A DNA stretch of 64,000 nt from Pseudomethylobacillus aquaticus (GTDB lineage: Bacteria; Pseudomonadota; Gammaproteobacteria; Burkholderiales; Methylophilaceae), in assembly GCF_003730115.1 (NCBI RefSeq), contig NZ_RJVP01000002.1, positions 310,001 through 374,000 of the forward strand, read 5' to 3'. Each line of letters begins with the position of its first letter. Positions within the stretch are counted from its first letter, which is position 1. Made by a program: the position numbers and the translations under genes. Below, piece by piece: positions 9,023 through 18,045 of this stretch. Below the pieces are notes generated by a model, which was given only the letters and a program-made list of their open reading frames with translations, was not told the origin of the DNA and did not search any database.

Positions 9023-10483
9023 ATGGCAAAAAGCACAGAATCAACACTAAGCTGGACTATCGATACCGTTTCGGTCGAGAGTGACACGCAAATCGACTAT
9101 ATCCAGAATGCGGTGCGCAAAACTCAGCGCACGCTGGTGTTTACCTTTGCGAATCTGGATCAGGCTCAAAGTGGTGGCTTGGGCTATGGCGGCAAATTCT
9201 TGCTTGAGCAAGGCTATGACATCATTACGTTCAAGACATCAAGAAACAAAAATAACTGGTTCCAAGGTGTCAGCGCTGCAGCGTTTGAGAAGATAGAGCA
9301 AGCCATCAAGGACTCTGGCAGAAAGTATCAAACCCGTATTGGGTATGGTAGCAGCATGGGGGGCTTTGGCGCACTGGCATTCTCACGCATTTTGAAAATG
9401 GATATCGTGGCGGCTATATCACCGCAGATTGATATTTCTCAGGATTGGGATACCCGCTGGGGAATCTATGCCAAGAAAATAAAGTTCAATTACTTCATTA
9501 ATGCAGAGGCGATCGCTGAGGATTGCCGTTATTACATCATCGCCGATCCTTATGATATGGATTTCCTGCATGCGTCCAGGTTTGCAGCAATGTCCCCTTA
9601 TGGCAATGTGGAGTTGATCAAACTGCCCTATTCTGGGCATCCTTCAGGACATTTTCTGTACGAAACAGGCCAGCTCAAATCGTTGATGATGAGTGTGTTC
9701 GCCGGAAAACCTTATGATGTCTCAGGCACACGGAAGCTACGCCGTAGCTCTACAGCCTATCTCAGTACGTTGGGCGACGTTTGTCTGGCGAAACATAAGC
9801 CGAGCTGGGCTATCCGGCTTTACACCATGGCTATCGCGTTGCGCCCGGATTCCTTGCCTTCGGCGCGCCTTGAAAAAAGGATCGCCGAGATTTATTACGC
9901 AAGAAAAGATATGCAGAATGCGCTGACACATGGCCTAAAAGCGATCGATATGCAACCTGCGGACCAGCAGTGCCTGTTGTTCGCGATCGACCTTCTGTAT
10001 GAGCTTGAAGATTATCAACAGGCGCTGGAAAGGCTTGAGATTGGCATTCAGCAAATGGTCCGGCCCAGTCATGTACTTGGATTGCATAAACGTAAGGCCA
10101 AGATTCTGGAAAAAATGGGAGACAAGGCGCAGGCTTATGCATACTTAAAGAGCGTGGTTGGCACTTTTGACGACCCGCAGATGGTGCTTAATCTAGCCAG
10201 GATGGAGTTCTCGAATAAAAGCTATGCCGATGCCCTGGAGAGGCTGAAGCGCGTTCCGGCAGGCGGGGATGAAGAGAAGTTTTGGCAGCTCAGGCTACGC
10301 GTGCTGTGCGCTATGCAGGATAAGCAGCAGGCCACTGAAGGTTTAAAGGAATACGTTAGTAAATTCAGTGCGGAAGATACAGAGTTTATTCAGGTTATCC
10401 AAGACAAGATAGCGAAGATGCAAAAGTCACCGATCCAAAAGTTGATCAATGCTGTGACCGGCAAAGGTAAAAAGAAACCATAG
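9023..10483 (+). CDS. Alpha/beta-hydrolase with C-terminal TPR repeats
   Basis: 486 residues. Residues 30-240 look like an alpha/beta-hydrolase fold: the nucleophile elbow is GSSMGG with Ser111, and SGHPSGHFLYE near 210 supplies candidate catalytic histidines. Residues about 250-460 are helical repeats of the TPR type (SWAIRLYTMAIALRPDS, DMQNALTHGLKAIDMQP, DYQQALERLEIG). No signal peptide is visible, so it should be cytoplasmic. It could be an esterase, an acyl or acetyl transfer enzyme, or a non-catalytic scaffold; the substrate is unknown. It is the last gene of the first rightward run and faces a leftward gene across two hairpins. Confidence 0.6.
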   Translation: MAKSTESTLSWTIDTVSVESDTQIDYIQNAVRKTQRTLVFTFANLDQAQSGGLGYGGKFLLEQGYDIITFKTSRNKNNWFQGVSAAAFEKIEQAIKDSGRKYQTRIGYGSSMGGFGALAFSRILKMDIVAAISPQIDISQDWDTRWGIYAKKIKFNYFINAEAIAEDCRYYIIADPYDMDFLHASRFAAMSPYGNVELIKLPYSGHPSGHFLYETGQLKSLMMSVFAGKPYDVSGTRKLRRSSTAYLSTLGDVCLAKHKPSWAIRLYTMAIALRPDSLPSARLEKRIAEIYYARKDMQNALTHGLKAIDMQPADQQCLLFAIDLLYELEDYQQALERLEIGIQQMVRPSHVLGLHKRKAKILEKMGDKAQAYAYLKSVVGTFDDPQMVLNLARMEFSNKSYADALERLKRVPAGGDEEKFWQLRLRVLCAMQDKQQATEGLKEYVSKFSAEDTEFIQVIQDKIAKMQKSPIQKLINAVTGKGKKKP

Positions 10484-10502
10484 CGATCGGGTGGCATGGC
10501 CA

Positions 10503-10588
10503 GCCAGCTTTTGCTGGCGAGCCGAAGTGGCGTGCATACACATCCCCACCTTGCATCAAGTTGGCATTTCCTTCTGGAAATGCCAACT
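10503..10588. terminator. Two hairpins between convergent genes, probable bidirectional terminator
   Basis: The first is GCCAGC-TTTT-GCTGGC at 10503-10518. The second is a perfect 13-bp stem at 10559-10588 (AGTTGGCATTTCC, loop TTCT, then its complement). They sit between the stop codons of converging genes, where a two-way terminator is expected. Neither has a clear T-tract, so termination is inferred from position and stem strength. Confidence 0.55.
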
Positions 10589-10596
10589 CAGGCACA

Positions 10597-11616
10597 CTAC
10601 TTACTTTGTGACAATGACGCTTTAGTTTGTAGCCAGGCAAGTTGATTCGGGTGTATACATCCCAAACCGCTGATGAATAACTTTCTAAAAACCCCGACTA
10701 CTTCGTGTTCCTTGATTCTGACCGCTTCTTCACCAGCTTTCAGCCAGGACATCCGATAGAGCAGTTGCGCTACAAAGCATAGACGGTCATAGCACTCCAG
10801 CTCGTCCAAGCTCATTTCCCCAAGCATGTCGGCCAGCAGCTTGTAATTTGTCCATGAATAAGCCATGTAATCTTTGAGTGATTCCGCGCTTTCGTCGCTC
10901 AGATGAAAGTCGTGTAACAAGCGTACTGAATGACAGAACACCGGATATACATCTTGGCTGGAGGTAGGCGTGGATAACGCAGCAAGCTCAGACAGTGGAT
11001 GCTTACCGGCAGCATCCAATAGCGCTAGACGGAGTGCGGGCACGCTGTAGGCCGGATCCTGACTGTGCTGTTGTATTTGCAGTCTGAGTCTATCCAGTAA
11101 TGGCTTGGCCACTTTTGTATCAACCCGAGCAAACTGAATAGCCGCAATCGCTTTTTCTATGAGTATCGGGCTGTCAAGTTGCAGCGTGATGCCAACTTCC
11201 TGAGCCAAGACCAAGTAGGCTGCCAAGCGCTGAAAGTCCAGTTCAATAAATGCGGTGATGCTTTTATCAAACAAGCCCTGAGACTTTGATGGGATGTAGT
11301 CTTTGATATTTCTTGGTGCAGTAAGCGCGAGACTGGTGCCATCTGCAAAATTGGCTGATATATCAGCGTTGCTGTCAATAAAGAAGCTTTTAGCTTCCGC
11401 ATCGGTGAGCGCGACTTCAAATCCTGCCATCAAGGCGGATGCACCAGATTTTTTTACCAGGTCTTTCCTTTCGATAGCAGTGAAGTTAAGGGCATGTTTT
11501 TTCTTTTTGCCGAAAATAAAACCAGTTGCTGGTTCGTTTTGGTCAGAAAGTGCCCATCCACCAATATAGTAAGTATTCTGGTCGATGCGTACATGGTCGA
11601 TATAACTATGCGCCAT
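10597..11616 (-). CDS. GW-module protein, mirror copy of the gene at 13739
   Basis: 339 residues if started at ATG 11616 (MAHSYIDHV). This start overlaps the end of the upstream gene by 11 bp and places the GW module at the very N-terminus; longer frames begin inside the upstream gene and look less likely. Residues 10-70 hold the module (YYIGGWALSD ... ERKDL ... AGFEV). The remaining helical region is unknown, but its end (YDRLCFVAQLLYRMSW) matches the end of the protein at 13739-14746 (VEKLCVLRQLLYRLWW). With the gene upstream it forms a translationally coupled pair. Its base composition is more AT-rich than that of the mirror copy. The function is unknown. Confidence 0.6.
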   Translation of the reverse strand: MAHSYIDHVRIDQNTYYIGGWALSDQNEPATGFIFGKKKKHALNFTAIERKDLVKKSGASALMAGFEVALTDAEAKSFFIDSNADISANFADGTSLALTAPRNIKDYIPSKSQGLFDKSITAFIELDFQRLAAYLVLAQEVGITLQLDSPILIEKAIAAIQFARVDTKVAKPLLDRLRLQIQQHSQDPAYSVPALRLALLDAAGKHPLSELAALSTPTSSQDVYPVFCHSVRLLHDFHLSDESAESLKDYMAYSWTNYKLLADMLGEMSLDELECYDRLCFVAQLLYRMSWLKAGEEAVRIKEHEVVGVFRKLFISGLGCIHPNQLAWLQTKASLSQSK

Positions 11617-12583
11617 TGATGATCCTGCCCCGTTTGTGCAATACGCTGACATAACCGCCAACCTCGGTAACCCGGTAAGCTGCAGTGATCTGTTCAGGCG
11701 TTTTTCCTTGATTTATCGCGATGAGTGCTTTCTTCGCTTCTTTGGTCCCGCGCACTACAGCTTCGAATTCACTGAATTTGATATAGCCGTTCTTGGGCTT
11801 GCTGATGTCAGAGAAGATGATGCCATCACAAGTAATCTCAGAGATTTCTTCCAAGTGGCGTATGGCAGAACTCATCTGGCCATGCTTGATTTCATAGTCG
11901 GCGATCAAAAGCGACGAGCGTACCAGATTGGTTTGAATCAACGCGGCATAGCGTATGCTGGCACGATAATGCAGCAGTTTCCTGAGGCAGTCGATGCCTT
12001 CCTCATACTTGCCGAGGTTCAGCAAGATATATCCCCATACCATGAGTACAGAGGTGCTCCAGCGTGCAAAAGCGGGTACCTTGACTTCTTCCTCCCAATC
12101 AAGAAGACGTTGGGATTGTTGCTCGAACCACACAAGATCAGGGTCGTTTGGGTCATCTGCGTCGAGAATGCGGTAGCCTACTGGGCATACACACAGACCC
12201 AGCATTTCGAAGCTGCTTTGATTGAGCCAGATGGCACGTTTACAGCAAACCCGCAGTAAGTTTGCATCTTTGATCGGACGCGCTGTAGATGCGATCCGCT
12301 TCCAGGCAACTTCATATTCGTCAACATCAAAAGGCTCTAACAGTAACTTGGCCGTCAGTGGTTCCGTTGAGTTGCTGGAATCTGTCGTTACTTTTAAATC
12401 ATTAAAATGTGGAAACTCGATAAGAGTGTTATGGTCAATCTTGTAGAAAGTCCTTTTGTCAGAAGAGATTTTCTCCAAGACGATCTGCGTGTCCTGATGA
12501 GTCAGAGTGACGCTGGATGCGCCAGCCCATGGGGATCCATCGAGGCTGATCAATGTATGATCAATAGAATGTTTGTATTCCAA
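11606..12583 (-). CDS. Uncharacterised protein, mirror copy of the gene at 12753
   Basis: 325 residues without signal peptide or membrane segments. The C-terminal two thirds are helical and resemble TPR-like repeats (LGKYEEGIDCLRKLLHYR, LIQTNLVRSSLLIADYEI). Clear paralogy with the protein at 12753-13739 is shown by shared blocks: NLLRVCCKRA / NLLRLCCKRA, GYRILDADDPNDPD / GYRVLDANDPQDRD, and EVGGYVSVL / QLGGYINVL. No catalytic motif is recognised. It starts the leftward half of the mirrored cassette and its stop overlaps the next gene. The role is unknown; context suggests the surface glycan. Confidence 0.6.
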   Translation of the reverse strand: MEYKHSIDHTLISLDGSPWAGASSVTLTHQDTQIVLEKISSDKRTFYKIDHNTLIEFPHFNDLKVTTDSSNSTEPLTAKLLLEPFDVDEYEVAWKRIASTARPIKDANLLRVCCKRAIWLNQSSFEMLGLCVCPVGYRILDADDPNDPDLVWFEQQSQRLLDWEEEVKVPAFARWSTSVLMVWGYILLNLGKYEEGIDCLRKLLHYRASIRYAALIQTNLVRSSLLIADYEIKHGQMSSAIRHLEEISEITCDGIIFSDISKPKNGYIKFSEFEAVVRGTKEAKKALIAINQGKTPEQITAAYRVTEVGGYVSVLHKRGRIINGA

Positions 12584-12752
12584 TATTGATTCCAGCAGTG
12601 ATGTTTAAAAAAATCGCGTGCAGAAACCTAAGCAAAAATGATACCTTTGCATCAATATATCTGCATCTGCATATCTTAATGTTTAGTCTATCAGATGCAT
12701 AAAATAAATTTTAAGCATTTTGCTAAGTAGAAAATCCCTGAGTAGAGTGAGT
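12584..12752. promoter_or_regulatory. Divergent AT-rich control region of the mirrored cassettes
   Basis: 169 bp separate the two divergent cassette copies and should hold both promoters. An 8-bp inverted repeat, TGCATCTG at 12662-12669 and CAGATGCA at 12692-12699, could be an operator. TTGCAT near 12648 with ATATCT about 18 bases on is a possible sigma70 pair for the rightward genes, but it is weak. Confidence 0.4.
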
Positions 12753-13739
12753 ATGCATATCGATTTTGATCATCAGGTAGGCAGCAGTATGATGGCCGTC
12801 CGCTTGGATCAGCCCGCTACAGTACATAGCGCTATTCTGAGCATTCCGGAACATGCACCGATTGATCTGGAGCCACGTGTTGAAGAGGGCAGCAAGCTGT
12901 GCCTGAGGCTGGATCATGGCAAGCTGCTCGAGGTGCTGAACATCAGCCATGCGCGCGTGATTATCTTGGTGGATGATCATCAGGAGCACCCGGCAAACAC
13001 TGAGATATCGACGCTCATCATCAGCGAGTTCAATGTGGACCTGAAAGAGTTGTTCTACGAGCGCGTGGTGAGCACGGCGCGCTCGATCAGGAATCCCAAT
13101 CTACTGCGTCTATGTTGCAAACGTGCTGTCAAGCGCTTCCATAATAATTACGATGTGGCTGGTATCGCCATCTGCGCCTTGGGTTACCGTGTGCTGGATG
13201 CCAACGATCCGCAAGATCGTGATATGGGCTGGTTGCAAACCGAGGTCAACCGCCTGTTGCGCTGGCGCGACCCGGTTAGCGCATACCACCACACGCGCTG
13301 GGCGACGTCCTGTCTGATCCTGAATGCGTATATCGACATCAATTTCGATCGTTATGAAGACGGCATACAGAAGTTGCGCCGGTTGTTCTATTACCGCTAT
13401 GGCTTGAGTTATGCACCCCTGGTGCAAACCAATCTGGTGCGTGCAGGCCTGTTAATTGCAGACTTTGATATCAAGATGGGGCATTTGCAGCAAGTACGCC
13501 CCTTGCTCGAAGAAGTGATCCGCGTCGCCGAGGATGGCGTCTGGTTCTCTGATCTCGATGATCCGGGCCCGGGGGTGTTTAAATTTACCGAGTTCGACAT
13601 CACCCTGGCTGGCGCAAGGATCGCCCGCGGTATTCTGGACAAGATGGATAGTATGGATAGCGCGCAATTGTTGAAAACCTACAAAGTTGAGCAGCTAGGT
13701 GGGTATATCAATGTGCTGGCTACGCGGGGGAAGCTGTGA
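12753..13739 (+). CDS. Uncharacterised protein, first gene of the rightward cassette
   Basis: 328 residues from ATG 12753 (MHIDFDHQVG), chosen over an upstream TTG at 12720 because a purine-rich stretch precedes it. The N-terminal 100 residues look like beta strands; the rest is helical and TPR-like (DRYEDGIQKLRRLFYYR, LVQTNLVRAGLLIADFDI). It is a paralogue of the leftward gene at 11606-12583. No catalytic motif is seen. Its TGA overlaps the ATG of the next gene (TGATG), so the two products are translationally coupled and may act together. The function is unknown. Confidence 0.6.
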   Translation: MHIDFDHQVGSSMMAVRLDQPATVHSAILSIPEHAPIDLEPRVEEGSKLCLRLDHGKLLEVLNISHARVIILVDDHQEHPANTEISTLIISEFNVDLKELFYERVVSTARSIRNPNLLRLCCKRAVKRFHNNYDVAGIAICALGYRVLDANDPQDRDMGWLQTEVNRLLRWRDPVSAYHHTRWATSCLILNAYIDINFDRYEDGIQKLRRLFYYRYGLSYAPLVQTNLVRAGLLIADFDIKMGHLQQVRPLLEEVIRVAEDGVWFSDLDDPGPGVFKFTEFDITLAGARIARGILDKMDSMDSAQLLKTYKVEQLGGYINVLATRGKL

Positions 13740-14746
13740 TGGCTAAACATTTCATGGATGACCTGCTCTTTGATGGCGAAGCTTTTGTCGTCTCCGGGTG
13801 GGCGTTCAGTCAAGCTGGCAGCCCGGTAGAGCAGATCCGCTATCGTGTCGGCGAGATGGAATCATCCTGGCTGGCGCTGCAGCGTGTTGCCCGCCCGGAT
13901 ATTTCCAAAGGTTTTGAGATAGACGAGATCGAAACCGGTTTTGAGTTCAGTCTGGATCCATCGGCTGCCAGGCAGTTATTCGCTGGCTCTCAAGGCGAAA
14001 TCGTGCTCAATTTCGGACCTGAGCAGTTTTCTCTTGATCTGGCACGTTTCCGCGGTGATGGCTTGCACAAGCGCATTGCCGAAGTTGCCGCTCAGTCCGG
14101 CAGAATCGCGCTGGCCGAGCGCGAGCTTAAGCGGGCCGTCGCATGCTGGCTGCTGGTGCGCGAAGAGGGCAAGGAACTTGCCGATTATGGCGACGAAGTA
14201 CTGGCGCTTATTTCCTACTGTGCAGTCGCATTGCGCCATCAGCAGGATCTGCTCCCTACGGCGAGTTTTGATGACATTCTGGCCCGGCTGAAGCCATTGT
14301 CGGGTACAGATGCCTACTATTTCGCGTTGGTGCGTCTGGCGTCCGCCTATGGCTACGATCATGAAATTGAAGCCTATTTCAATGCGCAGAGTGAGGTCGA
14401 TGTGGCCGGGAATATGCAGCTGGCGGTGATTCACGCTGCATTCGAGTTGAAGCGCTATTTGCAGACCGATATTGCCTCTGGCATGTGTCCAAAAGCCGAG
14501 ATGGACCGCCATATCCATACATTCAAGGTGCAATGTCAGAATCTGAATCAGTACTCGGTTTCACAGATTGAATCTGTCGAAAAGCTATGTGTGCTCAGGC
14601 AACTTTTGTACCGACTGTGGTGGGCCATCAACGGAAAACCGGAATTGTTGATTCGGCCTGAGGAGCTCACCCCTCTGCAGCAAAGAATCGAAGGGGCTAC
14701 GTTCGGTTTGGTGCAGCAGATCCCAACCGCCTTCATTAAGTCATGA
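13739..14746 (+). CDS. GW-module protein, second gene of the rightward cassette
   Basis: 335 residues from ATG 13739; a GTG one codon earlier is possible. The N-terminal 75 residues carry the locus-specific module (FVVSGWAFSQAG, ARPDISKGF, ETGFEFSLD). The rest is helical with no recognised family. It is a paralogue of the leftward protein ending at 10597. The module resembles small beta-sandwich domains seen beside glycosyltransferases, so glycan binding or enzyme tethering is possible but unproven. About 320 bp without a gene follow it. Confidence 0.6.
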   Translation: MAKHFMDDLLFDGEAFVVSGWAFSQAGSPVEQIRYRVGEMESSWLALQRVARPDISKGFEIDEIETGFEFSLDPSAARQLFAGSQGEIVLNFGPEQFSLDLARFRGDGLHKRIAEVAAQSGRIALAERELKRAVACWLLVREEGKELADYGDEVLALISYCAVALRHQQDLLPTASFDDILARLKPLSGTDAYYFALVRLASAYGYDHEIEAYFNAQSEVDVAGNMQLAVIHAAFELKRYLQTDIASGMCPKAEMDRHIHTFKVQCQNLNQYSVSQIESVEKLCVLRQLLYRLWWAINGKPELLIRPEELTPLQQRIEGATFGLVQQIPTAFIKS

Positions 14747-15070
14747 TTGCAGTATCGACACGTGTGACGCAGTCAGCCAAACCTAGCTCTAGGAGCCTTC
14801 CAGGCTAAGCAGGCCTTGATTCGGGACTCGGCTCGTTCAGTATGCTCATTCCTGACGTGCCTGCAACACTGATGCTGATACATCATGTATAAGCCATGTG
14901 TGTTTTACAGATGCTTTAACCAGTTCGGCTGCTGGAAGTCCTTTCCTGCATAGACTGCCCACGTCCTTCTGGATAAATTGCCAGAGTCAGTCATCTTCAA
15001 ACCGCCACATAGGGTTTGACCGGGTTTGGTAAAATAACTTCTACCGGCGTTTATTCAACAGAGGTGTCAG
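14747..15070. other. 324-bp intergenic region, probable promoter for the DUF1800 gene
   Basis: No coding frame or RNA gene is recognised. Near its end TTGACC (15016-15021) and AT-rich TAAAAT (15030-15035) occur, but they are only 8 bases apart and so cannot be a standard promoter pair. A Shine-Dalgarno GAGGTG lies just before ATG 15071. Confidence 0.35.
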
Positions 15071-16606
15071 ATGAAATCCATACGTGCAAGATTGGGTGGC
15101 GTTGTTTATCTCGGTCTGTTCATCGCGGCGGTTTTTCTCAATGCGCCAGCAGTGCATGCAGCCAGCCCGGAGCAAACCTCAGCCTCTGATCTTGCATGGC
15201 TAAAAAGGATTAGCTGGGGAGCCAATGCCGCTGATTATCAGCAACTGCAAAAGCTGGGTCGCTCTGCTTATCTGGCACAGCAGCTCAAGCCTGCAGAGTG
15301 GCATCCTGGCGGTCCGCTTGGTGCCGTGGTCGGACAGTTGAATCTGGCCAAGCCCAGCTGTGATGCATTTATCCAGTCACGTGAGTTATTGCGCAGCACC
15401 TCCAACAAGATCGACAATCCTAACGAGCGCGTCAAGGCGACGCGGGTGTTATCCAAGGATTCGTATGAGATTTATCAGGATGGCGCTTTCCGTAGTGTCC
15501 TGTATGCCGTGTATTCCCCCAATCAGTTACAGGAGATGATGACCTGGTTCTGGTTTAATCATTTCAATGTCTATCAAGGGACTGCGGCACTCCGCGCATC
15601 GGTGGCTTGCTATGAGCATGAGGCGATCCGGCCACACGCCCTCGGAAAGTTTCGTGATCTACTTGAGGCGACTTTGCGGCATCCGGCCATGCTCTGGTAT
15701 CTCAATAATGACAAGAATGCAGTCAAGCGCATCAACGAGAATTACGCACGCGAGCTGGTTGAGTTGCATACGCTGAGTGTGGATGCAGGCTATACCCAAC
15801 AGGATGTGCAGGAGCTGGCCAAGATCCTGACGGGTGCTGGTGTCAATATTCGACCAGCTGAGCCGGGCAAGTCATTCCCCAGCGGGTATATCCGGGATGG
15901 TCTGTTCGAGTTCAATCCGGCACGCCATGATTTCAGTAACAAGCAATTTCTGGGACGCACCATCCAGGGTCGCGGCTACGATGAAATCCGTGAAGTACTG
16001 GATATTCTTTCAACACACCCGGCTACTGCAACCTTCATATCTAAAAAACTCGCCAACTATTTTGTATCTGACAGCCCTTCCGACAAATTGGTCGGCGACA
16101 TGGCGAACGTTTTTCTGAAAACAGACGGTGATATCCCTGCCGTGTTGAATTTTCTGTTCTCTACGGAAGAATTTAACCAATCACTAGGCAAGAAGCTGCG
16201 TAATCCATATCAATATTGGGTGGGTTTGTTGCGCCTGCTGCCGCCTGATGTCGCCATCAATCAACGCGCAGCCGTGATGAAGCCACTTGAGAACATGGGA
16301 CAGGCAATGTTTGGCATGACGACCCCGGATGGATATTCGCTGATGTCGGCTGCCTGGCAAGGCTCTGGCCAGCTGGCGGCCAGGTTTGATGCCGCCAAGC
16401 TGGTTGGACAACAGTACAGCCGCCTGTTGATGAGCCCCCGGGATGTGGCCAAGTCGGGAGTGGAAATAAACCTGAATAACCATTACTACCAGAATGTTTT
16501 GCAGCCCACACTGAACCCGGCCACATTGCAGGTGCTCGCTAAGGCAAAGAATCAGCGCCAATGGAATAGCCTGCTGCTGAGTGCCCCTGAAATGATGTAT
16601 CGCTAA
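15071..16606 (+). CDS. DUF1800 family secreted protein
   Basis: 511 residues. A Sec-type signal peptide is visible (positive start MKSIRARLG, hydrophobic VVYLGLFIAAVFL, cleavage near VHAAS). The mature protein matches DUF1800: LAWLKRISWGANAADY near the start, MTWFWFNHFNVY, NENYARELVELHTLSVDAGYTQQDVQELAKILTG, and HDFSNKQFLG. These proteins are found next to DUF1501 partners in many bacteria and their biochemical role is unsettled. The DUF1501 gene follows within 11 bp. Nothing ties the pair to the capsule except position. Confidence 0.85.
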   Translation: MKSIRARLGGVVYLGLFIAAVFLNAPAVHAASPEQTSASDLAWLKRISWGANAADYQQLQKLGRSAYLAQQLKPAEWHPGGPLGAVVGQLNLAKPSCDAFIQSRELLRSTSNKIDNPNERVKATRVLSKDSYEIYQDGAFRSVLYAVYSPNQLQEMMTWFWFNHFNVYQGTAALRASVACYEHEAIRPHALGKFRDLLEATLRHPAMLWYLNNDKNAVKRINENYARELVELHTLSVDAGYTQQDVQELAKILTGAGVNIRPAEPGKSFPSGYIRDGLFEFNPARHDFSNKQFLGRTIQGRGYDEIREVLDILSTHPATATFISKKLANYFVSDSPSDKLVGDMANVFLKTDGDIPAVLNFLFSTEEFNQSLGKKLRNPYQYWVGLLRLLPPDVAINQRAAVMKPLENMGQAMFGMTTPDGYSLMSAAWQGSGQLAARFDAAKLVGQQYSRLLMSPRDVAKSGVEINLNNHYYQNVLQPTLNPATLQVLAKAKNQRQWNSLLLSAPEMMYR

Positions 16607-16617
16607 GGATGAGTGAA

Positions 16618-17799
16618 ATGAACAGACGTGATTTCCTCAAGCTGACGCTCGCGGCTTCAACGCTGCCATTCAGTTGGCAGGCGTTAGCCGCTACGGCTAA
16701 ACCCGATGCTCCCAGATTCCTGCTGGTGTTTCTGCGTGGCGCATACGATGCAAATAGTCTGCTGGTACCAGTGGGTAGCCAGCTTTACTATCAGTCGCGC
16801 CCTAGTATCGCCATTCCCAAAACCTCGCTGATCGGGATCAATGCGGACTGGGGTTTGCATCCGTTGATGCGTGATACCTTGTTCCCGCTGTTTTCCAAAG
16901 GGCAAATGGCGTTCATCCCCTTCTCGGGCACAGACGATCTGTCGCGCAGCCATTTCAAAACCCAGGACTCGATCGAACTTGGACAACCCACGCAAGGCAG
17001 TCGTGATTACAAATCCGGGTTCATGAACCGACTGGCCAGCCTGATAGGTCAGCCAGCTTCGATCGCCTTCTCCAAGAATGTCCCGCTCATATTTCGCGGC
17101 GCCATGACAGTCCCCAACCTTCCGCTGAAGGATGGCATGCCGCCAGCGGCATTTGCCAGTGCCGAAAGCGAACTCATCATGCAAATGTACGCAGGTAGCC
17201 CGCTGGAGCAACAGGTTAAAGAGGGGTTTACCGTGCGTGATGAAGCCTCGCTCAGTATGGCAGGAGAACCTGAAGAGGCAGCGCGTGGTGCCGTCTCTAC
17301 GCGCGGTTTTGAAGCGGAGGCTGCGAGCATTGCTGCCATGATGCGTGATCGATATCAGTTAGGGTTTGTGGATATTGGTGGTTGGGATACGCATGTCAAT
17401 CAGGGCGGGCTGGAAGGTACCTTGCCCAAAAAGCTCACCGAGGTTGCCAGAGGCCTCAGCGTCTTTTCTCAGGAGATGGGGCCTGCCTGGAAGAATACGG
17501 TGGTGATGGTGATCAGCGAGTTTGGCCGCACCTTCCGCGAGAATGGCAATAAAGGCACCGATCACGGGCATGGCACCAGTTACTGGTTACTCGGTGGCGG
17601 TATTTCCGGGGGCAAGGTCGCCGGGCGACAGCAAAAACTGGAAGCCGGGACTTTATTCCAGGATAGGGATACGCCGATTCTGAATGATTACCGCAATACG
17701 TTGGCTGGGTTGTTCAAGGCGATGTATGGGTTGAATCAGTCGCAGCTGGACACCATTTTCCCTGGCAAGGTCAGCCCTGATGATTATGGCCTTGTTTAA
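16618..17799 (+). CDS. DUF1501 family protein with Tat signal
   Basis: 393 residues from ATG 16618. The upstream ATG at 16609 overlaps the Shine-Dalgarno AAGGA, so the later start is preferred. The start MNRRDFLKLTLAA is a twin-arginine signal, so the protein should be exported folded by the Tat system (tatABC lie at 43.7 kb). The body matches DUF1501, a sulfatase/alkaline-phosphatase-like fold: FLRGAYDANSLLVP, GGWDTHVNQGG, VISEFGRTFRENGNKGTDHGHG. The His/Asp-rich motif suggests metal binding. The family function is unknown. It forms a pair with the DUF1800 gene. Confidence 0.85.
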   Translation: MNRRDFLKLTLAASTLPFSWQALAATAKPDAPRFLLVFLRGAYDANSLLVPVGSQLYYQSRPSIAIPKTSLIGINADWGLHPLMRDTLFPLFSKGQMAFIPFSGTDDLSRSHFKTQDSIELGQPTQGSRDYKSGFMNRLASLIGQPASIAFSKNVPLIFRGAMTVPNLPLKDGMPPAAFASAESELIMQMYAGSPLEQQVKEGFTVRDEASLSMAGEPEEAARGAVSTRGFEAEAASIAAMMRDRYQLGFVDIGGWDTHVNQGGLEGTLPKKLTEVARGLSVFSQEMGPAWKNTVVMVISEFGRTFRENGNKGTDHGHGTSYWLLGGGISGGKVAGRQQKLEAGTLFQDRDTPILNDYRNTLAGLFKAMYGLNQSQLDTIFPGKVSPDDYGLV

Positions 17800-18045
17800 G
17801 CTGCGCCAGGTTTCGTTTAAGCCGATGCTGCTATGGCGATCATCAGAAGCAGGCAGCCATTATTGAAGGGGTTACATATGGGGCATGGGTTGCTTTAGTG
17901 CCTGACACGGTGCTGCTCGCATGGTCACTCACAGCTTGCAAGCACAACGAGTGCGAATTTTGCTTTTGCCATCCATGCGTGTGCACAACAGGCTAAAATC
18001 AATACGCTGTGCTATATCTCAATAACCTTTCAAGAAACCGGTGAC

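Noticed and set aside
15016-15035. TTGACC and TAAAAT as a promoter for the DUF1800 gene
   Set aside because: Only 8 bp separate the two elements.
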